DNA from: Heterohyrax brucei
Taxonomy: Eukaryota; Chordata; Mammalia; Hyracoidea; Procaviidae
Length of the DNA: 64,000 nt
NCBI GenBank assembly: GCA_028571685.1
Contig: CM053166.1
Location: forward strand, 58,056,111-58,120,110
Reading direction: 5' to 3'
Part shown: one piece after another, positions 11,832 through 21,649 of the stretch
How the letters are laid out: every line of letters begins with the position of its first letter
How positions within the stretch are numbered: the first letter of the stretch is position 1
The notes under the pieces: model-generated
Seen by the model: only the letters and a program-made list of their open reading frames with translations
Database searches by the model: none
What the model was told of the DNA's origin: nothing
Translations under genes and position numbers: made by a program

Positions 11832-11861
11832 TTTACAACACACGAAATCACATATGGTGGA

Positions 11862-12370
11862 TGTTTTAGTCAGCTAGGGCTGCTCTAATAGCAATACCAC
11901 AGAGTGGTTGGCTTTAACAAAGGAAGGTTTATCCTTACATAGTCCAGTAGGCTCCATGTCCATATTCAGGGTGTCCGCTCCGGGGGGGAAGGCTTTCCTC
12001 CTTGGAGGAAAGTCCATATTGCATCAGTCTTTGTCCAGGGAGCATCTTGGCGCAGGAACCTCAAGTCTGAAGGATGTACTCTTCTCCTGGTGCTGCTTTC
12101 TTGGTGACACAGGTTCCCAGTCCTCAGCCTGTTTCCCTTTCCTTTTATCTCTTACAGGTTGAAAGGATTATGGGTGGGGCAAGCCACACTCCAGGGAAAT
12201 TTTCTTTACAGTGAAGCAAGGAGATGATCTTATAAAGGGATTTACAGTCTCACCCCAATCCTGTAACACAGGAAAACCACAAAATGGAGGACAGTCAGAA
12301 GATACTGGGAATCGTGGCCTGGCCACAGAGCTACACATACTTTTGGGGGGACACAATTCAATCCACGACA
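11862..12370 (-). mobile_element. MaLR-type solo LTR
   Basis: A complete reverse LTR of about 509 bp (TGTTTTAG...CCACGACA) flanked by a perfect GTGGA duplication (11857-11861 and 12371-12375). It is one of the best-preserved MaLR copies in the window. Confidence 0.9.
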
Positions 12371-12454
12371 GTGGACAATCACACAATCATGCAAAAATTA
12401 TCTTTCGAGACTCCATAGAGAACAGCCTACATTGCTGTTGAGTCTGTGTTGGTA

Positions 12455-12570
12455 TCATAAACCAAAACCAAACCAAACTCACTGCCGCGAGTGGATCTGA
12501 CTCATAGCGACCCTAGAGGACGGAGCTGAACTGCCCTATGGAGTTTCCAAGGAGTGCCTGCCCTTGGTAT
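12455..12570 (-). mobile_element. AfroSINE fragment
   Basis: A partial reverse AfroSINE: 'aaaccaaaccaaactcac', 'gactcatagcgaccctaga', then 'ctatggagtttccaaggag'. Sequence after about 12570 does not continue the SINE. Confidence 0.8.
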
Positions 12571-12734
12571 TACACCGTCTGATAAACCTTCTGTCTCTTT
12601 TTGACTTGGAGTATGTTTCACTGACTGACTGCTTCGGGGCACGGACCCTAATCGGACAACATTGTTCTTTCTACGATTATGTAACACACAGAAAATGAAA
12701 TACATTTTTTTCTCCCATCAGGTCCCATTTTTGA

Positions 12735-12845
12735 CTCCTGCGCAACAGTTTAGCGCTCAGCTGCTAACTGAAAGGTTGGTGGTTTGGACCAGCCAGCCGC
12801 TGGGGAGGGGGAAGACCCGGTGATCTATGGCAAATCATGTGGGGT
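12735..12845 (+). mobile_element. AfroSINE-related fragment
   Basis: A forward partial copy with 'agcgctcagctgctaac', 'aaaggttggtggtttgg' and 'agccgctggggaggggg'. It lies head-to-head with the reverse fragment at 12455-12570. Confidence 0.65.
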
Positions 12846-12879
12846 AGTTATATTCTGTCACATGGGGCCACAACCACCA

Positions 12880-13850
12880 CCACTACCAGTCCCCCCACGG
12901 GGTGCTGCAGAAATGTTCTGGGTGCACCACGAGGTGAGTAAGGATGGGGAGTCCAGCCGGGCTCCAAAGGCAGAGCACACTCCCACCAAGCAGGTTTCCA
13001 ACAGGGCAGGAGCCCCAGCAGCCCGGTCCTAGAGGAGCGGGAGAGACAGAGAAGATCCTCGGATCCTGGGAAGTCAGCCTCGCGTTGGAAACTGTGTAAA
13101 CGAATGCGGTGTCTGAGTGGTCGCGCAGGTCTCCGGGGGAGCGTGTGAGAGTATTGGGTGAGGCGCCTAGGGGCCCCGTCACTGCCCTCGGATCAGAGCC
13201 ACCGTGAGGGGCAGAGCCCCTCTGCTCCGCCTTGATGGCGGTCCTGCCAGCTTTTCGAACCAAGCCGGCCCTCACTGCTCGGGCCGCTGGGCGCGCCAGT
13301 CTTGGAGGAGCCCGACTCCTCCGCCCTGCCGACACCGTAGCATTACCTTTTCTCAGTGGAGATGGCCCGGGTTTAAAGCCCTCTCGAGCACCCCTGAAGG
13401 GGAGCATCTCATGTAATTACGGGATGGGAGGTGGCGGACCGGCCTCCAGCGAGATGCCCAGGGTCCCGTCGCGGGTGAGAGGGGTAGATCCTGGGCCCTG
13501 CTAGGTTAATCTCCCACCTCGACCATCTACAAGCCAAGGTTCGACCGCCTTGTTGGTCCTGTCCCCACTTCCTAAAGACGTTTGCGATGATTGTGGCCAG
13601 TTCACCGACCACGAAACCTCCCTCTTCGGAAGCCCTTTTTTCTTCCAAGGAAGTAGACAACTCGCCTAGCAGGGGTGGAGAAGCGCGGGAGGAGGAGGAG
13701 GGAGCGAGGAAAAGAAAAGGGGTAGGAAGGGGGAGAGGAGTGTGTGGCATTGGCCGGTGGCAGCCGCAGCCTAAAATGCTGATATCTTTTATCCCAGCCC
13801 CTCCCCTGGGGGCCAAACCATTTGGTTAGGAATGCTAGGCTGCAGAAAAA
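12880..13850. promoter_or_regulatory. CpG-rich, repeat-poor island
   Basis: This interval is markedly GC-rich with many CG dinucleotides (dense near 13095-13350 and 13560-13640), while most of the window is CpG-poor. I see no repeat in it. Such islands often mark promoters. Long ORFs on both strands (for example 12883-13407 and 13409-13816, both minus) are expected in GC-rich DNA and have no known domain. Whether it is a functional promoter, a first exon or a chance CpG-rich stretch cannot be decided from the sequence alone. Confidence 0.5.
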
Positions 13851-15002
13851 TGAGCACACAAATAACGCAGACTGGAACATAAGGTTATTTTATTACCTCA
13901 CTATTATATTTTTTTTGTACGCGAATTAATAAACGACTGCATCAGATAAACAAAACAATCCAAACGGCCAGGCAGTTGCTATTGTTACATAAGTGAGACG
14001 AATTAAGGCTAGCTAGTGGTAAAAGCATTCCTCCAAAGCCACGCTGTTAATCAGAGAGCCCTGCAAGGGCCTTAAATCATAAGGGGAAGCGGCAGAACCA
14101 GCAGCACGCAACTGGCCCCAGCACAGAAACTGGGGCAGAGTGCTGGCAGCAGCTCCCTTAGAACATTCCTGCTCTTAGGGGCCACCGAACGCCGCCAGCC
14201 CCACCCCACGCTCCTTCCACAGGCACGTTCACTTCCTTGCAGGGATGGGCCCCAGGGAGCTTCCTTTGTGCGGAGCCCCACCCACATGCCCTCTAGCCAG
14301 AGTGAGACCTGACACAGAGTCCTGAGCCACCAGCGTCTCTTTACCGGGAAATTATGGATTGAGAATAAAGAAAACAGTGTTTCCGAAGGACGGGAGGCCA
14401 TTCTGTGTAAACAGGGGGAGCTGCGGGGAGGCTGCAGACCTCGGAAGGGGGAGGGAGCAGCCTGTGGGAAGGAAAGGAGAGAACAAAGAGAAGCAGGCAC
14501 AGAGGGGAGCAGGCGACAGGAATCTGTCAATGCTCCCTGCTGCCTTTAGGCTTTCTCGAGGCCCAATACACCAGCCTCCCGTTCCCCATAATCATAACTA
14601 CTAGCTCTGGTTTATGAGGCATCTATCGACAGCACTTGGCTGCATGGCCTTATCACATAACCTTTTGTCTATGGTTCAGTGAGCCCGACATTTATGTTTC
14701 TTACAACCAGAGGAGTCCTAAACAATATGCCCTCAAGTCAAAGTTTTCTTTCTCATTTTGCTGTTATTAGAGTTTTCTGTCTACAATTTTCCAAGCCTTC
14801 TCTCATTTAGTGCCTTCCAATTGAGGATGAAGTTTTATTTAAGGTCCAAATAATTCAGATCAAGTGTTTTTCCTTTGGGAAAATGGAAAATAATATTTGC
14901 TGAATACTAGAAGTATCATTTCCTGTCCCCCCCCCATTTCTAGTTTCAGCTTCCATCCAACCTGTCCAAAGCCTTCTCTTGACTTCCTCTTCCAGAATAA
15001 GG
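13851..15002. other. Repeat-poor flank of the CpG island
   Basis: No recognised transposon is present. An AT-rich segment at about 13880-14010 with scattered CG (including 'gtacgcgaattaataaacg') directly follows the CpG island and could be conserved non-coding DNA. The remainder is unremarkable. Confidence 0.4.
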
Positions 15003-15214
15003 GTTTCGAGGTACTATATGACCCAGCAATCGCAATTCAAGGTATATAAGTAAAAGAATTGAAAGCAGGAATGCAAACAGAAGCTCATAAATGTTCACTG
15101 CAGCATTATTCACAATAGCCAAAACATAGAAACAGACTAAATGGATAAACAATATGTAGTACAAAAACACACAATGGAATGTTAACTCAACCATAAAGAG
15201 AAATGAAGACCTGA

Positions 15215-15373
15215 TTTTAAAAACCCAGTACCATCAAGTTGAGGCCGACTCATAGTGACCCTATAGGACAGAACAGAACTGCTACACAGTTTCCAAGGAG
15301 CACCTGGTAGATTTGAACTGCCAATGTTTTGGTTAGCAGCCATAGCACTTACTGACTACGCCACCAGGGTTTC
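15215..15373 (-). mobile_element. AfroSINE inside L1
   Basis: A reverse AfroSINE with 'gactcatagtgaccctatag', 'tttccaaggagcacctgg', 'ttggttagcagccatagca' and 'cgccaccagggtttcc'. Confidence 0.9.
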
Positions 15374-15378
15374 CATAC

Positions 15379-15957
15379 TGTCTTAGGCTGGGTTTTCTAG
15401 GGAAGCAAAACCAGTAACATGTGTAGGTACAAGGAAAGATTTATAATATAGATAGATAGATACAAATATAGGAAACAGCTCATGTAATCACAGAAGCTGA
15501 ATGTCCCAAGCTCTGGCAGAAGCCTCACGTGGCCACAGAAGCTGAGGAACCCACAGTCAGCAAGTCAGAGGCCAGAGTTCTAGATCACCAGTTGTGTAGG
15601 TCAGTGGATCCCAAGCTGGTGGCAAGATGAAGCGACAGAGGCTGGCAAAACCAGGATCAGCAGGTCAGGGAGCAGGAGTAGGCAGAGGCTGGCGAACCCA
15701 GGATTGGCAGGTCAGGGAGCAGGACTCTCAAGTGCTGACTGTAAGAACTGATGAGTCCAACAGCTGCTAGTTAAGTCCCGGAACCAGACACTGGAACAAG
15801 AGAGCAGGAGCTCCTGGCCATGTGAGCGACCAGCAGCCATAGTAAAAGGTCGCGAGATGAGAGCCGAGGGGCAGGGAGCCACCACAAACCCCGCCCTGCC
15901 ACTTAATACAGCAGCCAAATATGTAGTAGACAAGTTGACATAATCCTGACCACCACA
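15379..15957 (-). mobile_element. ERVL/MaLR-related LTR
   Basis: A 579-bp TG...CA element (TGTCTTAGGCTGG to CACCACA) with a perfect CATAC duplication (15374-15378 and 15958-15962). Read in reverse it starts like MaLR-type LTRs. It resembles the element at 62011-62596 in its first bases and in repeated 'agaagctgag' and 'ggcaggtcag' phrases. A short GATA run sits near 15451-15462. The exact family is unknown. Confidence 0.75.
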
Positions 15958-16069
15958 CATACATATGGGTTATATAACATGGATAAATAGAAAACATGTT
16001 AAGCGAACTAAGGACAAATATTATATAATCCCACTCACATGAAATACACAGAATATGCAAATGCATAGA

Positions 16070-16551
16070 TGTTATAGAAAAATGCGGAGGTGAATGACAC
16101 CCTGGAGGAGGCAAGAGGCTGTTTATTGCGCCGGAGGGCCAACGGGACCTTCACAGGTTCCAACAATTGGCCCCGAGTAGGGTTTCGGGAGGGTAGGTAT
16201 AGTGCAGTTTGAGGATGTCATGGTTGAGACAAATGGGGTGAGCGGGTGGGGTTCTGAGGGGGGGTGCATCCTGCTAGGCAGGAATGAGGCTTTGAAGGGG
16301 CGCATCCTGCCAGGTGGGAGTGAGGCTTATCAAAGGGAAATATCCTGTCAGGCGGGGGGGCCGGGCTGAGAAGGGGGGAAAGGGGAGTATCCTGTCAGGC
16401 AGGCTCCGGGCTTATCAAAGGACAGTGTCGGAGAGTGTCCTGTCAGGTGGGAGCTGGCTGAGAAGGGGGAAGGGAGTATTGTATCCTGTCAGGTGGCGGC
16501 AGGGGCAGCAAGGAGGGGGAGGAAAATTTTTCAGTCTCAGTTATCCATATT
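16070..16551 (-). repeat. 3' LTR of the provirus
   Basis: A 482-bp LTR. On the element strand it begins AATATGGATAACTG and ends CTATAACA, so the canonical 5' TG is not at the edge. A polyadenylation signal (AATAAA on the element strand) is at 16122-16127. The U3 part holds several copies of a CCTGACAGGATA-like motif. Confidence 0.9.
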
Positions 16552-16563
16552 ATTCCCCCCTTT
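16552..16563 (-). promoter_or_regulatory. Polypurine tract of the provirus
   Basis: On the element strand AAAGGGGGGAAT lies directly before the 3' LTR, in the position expected for the plus-strand DNA primer. A second G-run with the same 'tatcaaaggggggg' context lies just upstream (about 16568-16582). Confidence 0.8.
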
Positions 16564-16599
16564 GATACCCCCCCTTTGATAAAGGTGGGTATCACAACT

Positions 16600-17583
16600 C
16601 TCCAACGTCGGCTTGGGGAAGTTGTTGATAAGTTCAGAGGGTCAGGACTCTGGAGATGATTTTGTTGAGTAAGTTCTGTTCTAGTTGGTCTCACAGATGG
16701 CGCAGGAGGCAGGGTCTGAAGGTCAGGACTATGAATCCGAAGGCGGGTGGCCCCATTTGACATGAGTCCCCATCCAGACTGGGTAAGTTCATGTCATCTC
16801 TGTTCAATTTGGCTTTTGAGTTCTGTAACCTTACGTGTGACAATGTTAGAAACATTTACAAAATAACAACATTCTTCACCTAGCGCCATACAGGTCCCAC
16901 CCTTCTATGCTAGTAATAAGTCTAATGCTCGTCTGTTTTCTAAAATAACTGTTGTCAGGGAGTTAATTTGATTCTGAAGTATAAGAAGTGTGTCAGCAAC
17001 TTGGTCCATGTCCGCATTGTGTGTCTCTGATAGCTTTTTATAGAGGGTACCTGATGTGGCGACTCCACCGGTGCCTGTGGCGAGTCCAATGAGTGAAGTG
17101 AGTCCTAATACAGCTACGCCTATGGCCCTTCTTAGGTTAGGTGTGGGGAGGAAGAGAGACTCAAAATCTTTTGGTGAGTAAATGTGATAATTGGGGAAAG
17201 TATATACCAGAGTGCAGGTATGGTTGGTGGGGAGGCACTTGTGCAGGTTAGAGTCACACCACAGGAAGGTGGTATTGTCAGTACAGGTTAGGTTGGTGGG
17301 TGTGCTGGAGGTTTGTGTTTGTAGGTAGTTCAGTGTGGAGGTTTGGATAGTACCAGTGTGTTTCCAGCAAATGGAGACAGTGGAGTTAAGGAGGGGAACC
17401 TGTGTTGTTAAAGTCCTGATGTGTGGAGGAGATGACCCTGTTACGGCAGGCCAAGGAGTCTCCTGTGTACAGAGTGACACGGTGTTGTAGGCCACCCCGG
17501 GTTACTTGGGGAAAATATAAAAGGTAGTAAATGAGGCAAATAAGAGGGTTATAAGGAGGAAGCACCTTAGGAGTGCGGCTCAA
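16600..17583 (-). pseudogene. env: env pseudogene (shortened SU, TM remnant)
   Basis: Retroviral envelope remnant. On the element strand it opens near 17583 with a hydrophobic leader-like stretch (LICLIYYLLYF). It shifts frame near 17500 and continues as a 196-codon frame to an in-frame TAG at 16905-16907. A basic LRRA sequence precedes a glycine- and alanine-rich fusion-peptide-like segment (AIGVAVLGLTSLIGLATG). A heptad region and the conserved CX6CC cysteine motif follow, the latter just beyond the stop (about 16870-16893). That motif identifies a gammaretrovirus or D-type TM. The part before the cleavage site is only about 150-180 codons, much shorter than a normal SU, so a large internal deletion is likely. 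Non-functional as seen. Confidence 0.85.
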
Positions 17584-17591
17584 GCAGGATA

Positions 17592-18100
17592 TTGAGGTTG
17601 AGTTTGGATTCTATTTGGAGCAGTTATCAAGCCTCTAGCTTTCAGGGCAGAGGTGAGTGTCATTGAGCACTCCTGTAAAAAGGAACGATCAGGGTGAGCT
17701 AACAAAATGTCATCCATATAATGAATGAGATAAACAGAGTGAAATTGTTTTCGAACATTCTCTATCGCAGCATCTATAAATTTCTGACAGAGTGGGATTG
17801 TTTTTTATTCCCTGGGGGAGGACTTTCCACTGATATGGCTAGAAAGACCGTTTGAAATTCTCTGATGGCAGATTAAAAGCGAAGTGTAAAGAAGTACTTT
17901 TGTAAATCAATTCAGTAACAGCATGGTTCATTGGAATAACACTTTAGAGGAGGGAGCTCAGGTTGTAAGGCTCCTGCGCTTCTATTGTTGCATTGATTGC
18001 CCTTAGGTTCTGTAACAGACGCTATTTGTCCGACTTCTTTTTGATAGGGTATAAGGGGAAATAGTCACTTGTCCGATTTTTTAAGAAACTTGAAAAGAAG
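17592..18100 (-). pseudogene. pol: Betaretrovirus-like reverse transcriptase fragment
   Basis: A partial reverse transcriptase (copies RNA into DNA) on the element strand. Visible motifs are 'RLLQNLRAINA', the LPQG block (17809-17820) followed by 'IKNNPTLCQKF', and the catalytic YMDD (17709-17720) in 'HYMDDILLAH'. LPQG-x-x-N-PT-x-CQ together with YMDD is the class II (betaretrovirus/ERVK-like) style; gammaretroviruses usually have YVDD. Stops and frameshifts occur upstream (for example a stop after 'KKKSDK'). It ends abruptly before env, and no RNase H follows. Its place after the integrase piece is out of the normal gene order. Confidence 0.8.
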
Positions 18101-18446
18101 AGGTTCTCAAACGGCTTCAGGTTTTGACTCTGAGTTAGAATCGTCCCTCAATACTTAACAGCACAGAAAAGAGGTATCCTCCTGGAGAATCGCCTGGTGG
18201 AGGGCACGGCGAGAACCCACAAGACTGAGAGCAGAAAGGGAATAGGTAGCCTGTTCCTTTAAGTTTTCCGTGCGGCTGTGGCCACCAGGCAGCGGCTGCT
18301 GCTGGCGCAAAAGCCGCAGAGGTGCCCGTGAGCGGAGAAAAAAAAATGAGTAGCCTGTTCTTTTAAATTCTCTGCAACTGCGGAGACTGGCTCATCAGGC
18401 TTCCCAGGTTTCTCAGGTTTTGACTCCGAGCCAGAGTCGTCCCTGA
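18101..18446 (-). other. Junction segment between integrase and RT pieces
   Basis: Two similar acidic-coding phrases occur here on the element strand: 'acgactctggctcggagtc' near 18421-18440 and 'acgattctaactcagagtc' near 18125-18145, each followed by 'aaaacctga'. A 'gaacaggctac' phrase also occurs twice. This looks like an internal duplication, perhaps of a class II Gag-like region, but I cannot identify it. Confidence 0.4.
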
Positions 18447-19095
18447 TTAAATTCTAACAGGCTCTTCAGGTTTGATTTTATGTACAGGATTTATCAGGGC
18501 TATAGGGATTCTTTCTAGGATATACTGTGAGAGGCTTTTGAGAGTACTGCCAAAAGCTATTAACTGCTGATCTAGCTGTGTTTCTCTTAATTCTTTGGAC
18601 GGGCTTAGGCGAGGTATTATTGGAGGGGGTCTTCCAAACATGATTTCGAATGGGGAGAAACCTAATGGCCCCGGGGTTCATCTTATTTTTAGTAAGGTTA
18701 TCGGTAGGAGAGTTATCCAGGGAAGTCCTGTTTCTTGTGTTAATTTGCTTAGGTGGCTTTTAAGGGTTCTGTTAATTCTTTCTACTTTTCCTGAACTCTG
18801 GGTCTCCATGTACTATGGAGTTTCCATTTTATCTGCAGGGTTCGTGAGATTTCTTGTATGATGGTGGCTATGAAGGCTGGCCCGTTGTCACTCTCTATGG
18901 TGAGGGGGAGCCCGTATCGGGGAATAATTTCTTTTAGTAGTATTTTAACTACTTCTCTGGCTGTTTCAGTGTGTGGGGGGAAAGCTTCTATCTACCCAGT
19001 GTGTGTGCAGACGAGGACTAGAAGATAGTGGTATCCATTGCATTTAGGGAGTTCAGTGTAGCCTATTTGTATATCTTCGAATGGAGTTGTTCTAA
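18447..19095 (-). pseudogene. pol: Gammaretrovirus-like integrase fragment
   Basis: The integrase joins retroviral DNA to the host genome. On the element strand the catalytic-core part shows 'YHYLLVLVCTHTG', a stop in place of the usual Trp, 'IEAFPPHTETAREVV' and 'PLTIESDNGPAF', which carries the second catalytic Asp. It continues to a C-terminal block containing 'FEIMFGRPPPI', typical of gammaretroviruses. The zinc-binding N-terminus is absent. Upstream the frame joins protease-side sequence directly near 19100, so RT, RNase H and the integrase N-terminus appear deleted. Confidence 0.85.
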
Positions 19096-19194
19096 TGTGC
19101 TGTACTCTGGGAGGCCCAAGGGGGCCCTGTCTGGGGAGAATAATGTCCATTCACCTTCTCAGTTCACAGTCACAGTCAGTATTAGTGGGCTCTG

Positions 19195-19530
19195 GTCCGA
19201 GATTCTCATGGTGGGTTCCTGGGGATTAGTGAAAGAAATGGTGGTGTCCAGCTTTGTGAGGAGGTCTCTCCCCAGAAGGGGCGCTGGGCATTTGGGGATC
19301 AGGAGGAACTCATGTTGGACCTTATGTCCTCCCAGGGTGTACGTTCGAGCTTGGAGGAAAGGCCTCTTAGTCTGGTTCCCGGTGGCTCCCGTGATCGTGA
19401 CCTGTCACCCGCTGAGAGGACTTAGTTGGCTTGTTAGGACAGAATGCTCGGCTCCAGTGTCAACTAAGAAGTCCACCGGCTGGCCCCCGACTTTCATCTG
19501 GACCATGGGTTCCTGGGGGCCCAGTCTGTA
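19195..19530 (-). pseudogene. pro: Retroviral protease pseudogene
   Basis: An aspartic protease that would cleave Gag-Pol. The active-site triad DTG is at 19453-19461 within '[12 protein letters not shown]'. Downstream are 'VTITGATG' and the conserved 'CPAPLLGRDLL' block, both typical of gammaretroviral proteases. An in-frame stop interrupts the part between them. Antisense ORFs over this region, including one of 173 codons at 19028-19549, are shadows. Confidence 0.85.
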
Positions 19531-19679
19531 TGAACCTGGTCATCCCTAGTCCGAGTCCTCACCCGCCAGGGCCAATGTCGTGGTCGGTGGTTCCAGTAGA
19601 TATCCTTCGGTGTGTGCCGTTGTGGGCTTTCTGGGTCAGACTTTGTCCTCCGCTGTCTGCTTCCTTGGTGGCCTGGTGG

Positions 19680-21042
19680 GATAGTCATGCATCCAATGTC
19701 CTTCTAGTTTGCAGTAGGCGCACTGATTCTGGCCCAGTGGCGGTCTGGAGGACTTCATGGACTTCTGGGGGTGCTCAGTAGTCGGGGTGGGGGGCCTTGC
19801 CAGTCAGGGCCGCTGTGATGAGATGAGCATGTCGCCTGGCCTTTCGTTCGTCCTCCCTACGGGCCTCTCAGTCCCGGTTCATGAAGACCTTATTAGCTAT
19901 ATCAATTAATTGGGAGCTGTTCATACCACTAAATCCCTCTAGTTTCTGTAATTTCCTGCAGATGTAGGCAGCTGACTGGGCGACGAAGGCTGCATTTACA
20001 AGGGTCTGACTTTCGGGGGCTTCGGGATTGAAGGGGGTCCAGATGCAGAAAGCTTCACAGAGTCTCTCATAAAATTCTGAGGGAGGCTCCTGGGGTCCTT
20101 GAAGGACTGCTTGGGTTTTAGACAGATTAGTTTGTTTCCTTGCTCCTTGCCTGATTCCATGTAGTGGTGTCCTTTGATAGACCTGGAGTCGGTGGAGTCC
20201 CTCGGGAGTGTTGGGGTCCCAGTCGGGTCTGGTGTCGGGGAGTGCCTGTTGAAGGTAACCTTCAATATCTATGATGCCAGTAGGCAGGTTGTCCCTCAAG
20301 TACTGTTGGGCCCCTTCTAAGATTTGGCATCTTTCATCGGTGGTGAAGAGGCTTAGAAATAGCTGTCGGATGTCGTCCCATGTGGGGTTATGGGTATTAA
20401 AAATCGCCTCGCACATATTTATAAGTGCCTGTGGTTTTTCGGAGTATGAGGGACTGTGGTGTTTCCAGTTCAGGAGATTGGTGGTGGTAAATGGGACATA
20501 GGTAAAGACGAGGGCTCCTGGGGTAACGGTCCCATCAGTTTCTATTTTTCCTGATCCCCGAGTCTCCCTTAAAGGCAGTTGTAGTGTCTTATTCTGGGAC
20601 CTCGTGACCGGCAGTTATGGAGGGGCTAGTGAGGCTGTTGGGAGTTCCAGGCCGAAATATGGGGGTGGGCCTTTTTCAGGCTGGTCTTGGAAGATTTTTG
20701 GAACTTTCTTCGAGACCCCAGAAGTGTTCAGGAGGACTCTTCTGGGTCCTGACTTATTCAAACAGAATCTGACCTAGCTATTTCTAATCACTGGTCTATG
20801 TAGGGGAAGTGGTTGGGATGTCCCCCTGGTTTGGCAGTGACCCTATTCCAAACTGCCTGAACCAGGTGGGTGTCTAATGTTCCTGCAGGTGGCCAGTTGG
20901 TGTCAAAGGAGGGCCATTGGACTTGGCACAGGGTTTTTAATCTCTTGGGGCTAAGCTTAACTCTATAGTTTCCCTTGAAGCCCTTATCAAGATTTTTCAA
21001 CATGCAGTCTAAGACTGTAGGTTTGCTGTGTGTCCCACCCAT
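19680..21042 (-). pseudogene. gag: gag pseudogene (MA, CA, NC)
   Basis: Gag forms the particle core. The start at 21042 gives MGGTHSK, with Gly2 suitable for myristoylation as in gammaretroviral matrix proteins; this frame stops after 84 codons. A capsid frame (20416-19868, 182 codons) carries the major-homology-like block 'QGPQEPPSEFYERLCEAF' and ends at a TGA where the reading otherwise continues into a charged region. The nucleocapsid knuckle at about 19681-19725 reads [14 protein letters not shown], so the fourth zinc ligand, normally Cys, is Tyr. Confidence 0.88.
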
Positions 21043-21626
21043 GCTGACGGTGCCGCAAGTGAGACGAATGACTTGTCCCGAGGACCACTAAGATGCCCTT
21101 CTGGCCATTCCCCTCGCAGGGACTTAGGTGGGCTCTTGGCTAAGGTGTTCCCGTATAAACCCCGGGGCGGAGGAGGCTTGGCTTACACCATTATGTCTTA
21201 TGAGTCCACAAAGAACCGCAAGAGAGGGCCCACTCAGCCTCCGTGTGAACTTGGAGGCACAGATACAATCACACAACACAAAATATATTCACTCACACAG
21301 ACTGAGACTTCCACCTGGAGGGGGAATCCTGAACTGGGGCTCAAAGGCTGGGAGATGATCAAGCTCCCCTTCACCCTAGAGAGGGCGGTCCTGACTGGGT
21401 TTGGGTGGCCCCGGGGCCTTACCTGGACTGAAGTCTTCTGATGCCTGTTACCTGATCCCTTGAGGGTCCTGCGTCTTCGGAAATCTCTCTGGCGGGTACG
21501 AGGCGGAGAGGTGGAGGGACCTCGTTAACCGGAAAACGAGTGGCATCTGTCCTTCCTAGCCTGTCCGCCCTGGCCAATGGCCAAGGTCCCGAGAGGCAGG
21601 TGACAGCAAGGGGTCAGCTTATTCGC

Positions 21627-21644
21627 TTCCCGGTCAGGGAACCA
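21627..21644 (-). promoter_or_regulatory. Primer binding site, tRNA-Glu
   Basis: On the element strand TGGTTCCCTGACCGGGAA lies 5 bases inside the 5' LTR. It is the exact complement of the 3' end of mammalian tRNA-Glu including CCA. Use of tRNA-Glu is the hallmark of the ERV-E group. Confidence 0.92.
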
Positions 21645-21649
21645 AAAAC

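Noticed and set aside
12883-13407. A 174-codon minus-strand ORF (and 13409-13816, 135 codons) in the CpG island
   Set aside because: GC-rich DNA has few stop codons by chance. The composition is Arg/Pro/Gly/Ala-rich with no domain, and similar-length ORFs exist on the opposite strand.
14072-14530. A 152-codon minus-strand ORF
   Set aside because: No motif, low-complexity composition and no supported splice context.
16314-16565. Similar ORFs at 16314-16565 and 21891-22196
   Set aside because: Translations of the tandem motifs in the two LTRs of the same provirus.
19028-19549. A 173-codon plus-strand ORF
   Set aside because: Antisense to the provirus protease and integrase, whose motifs are clear on the minus strand.
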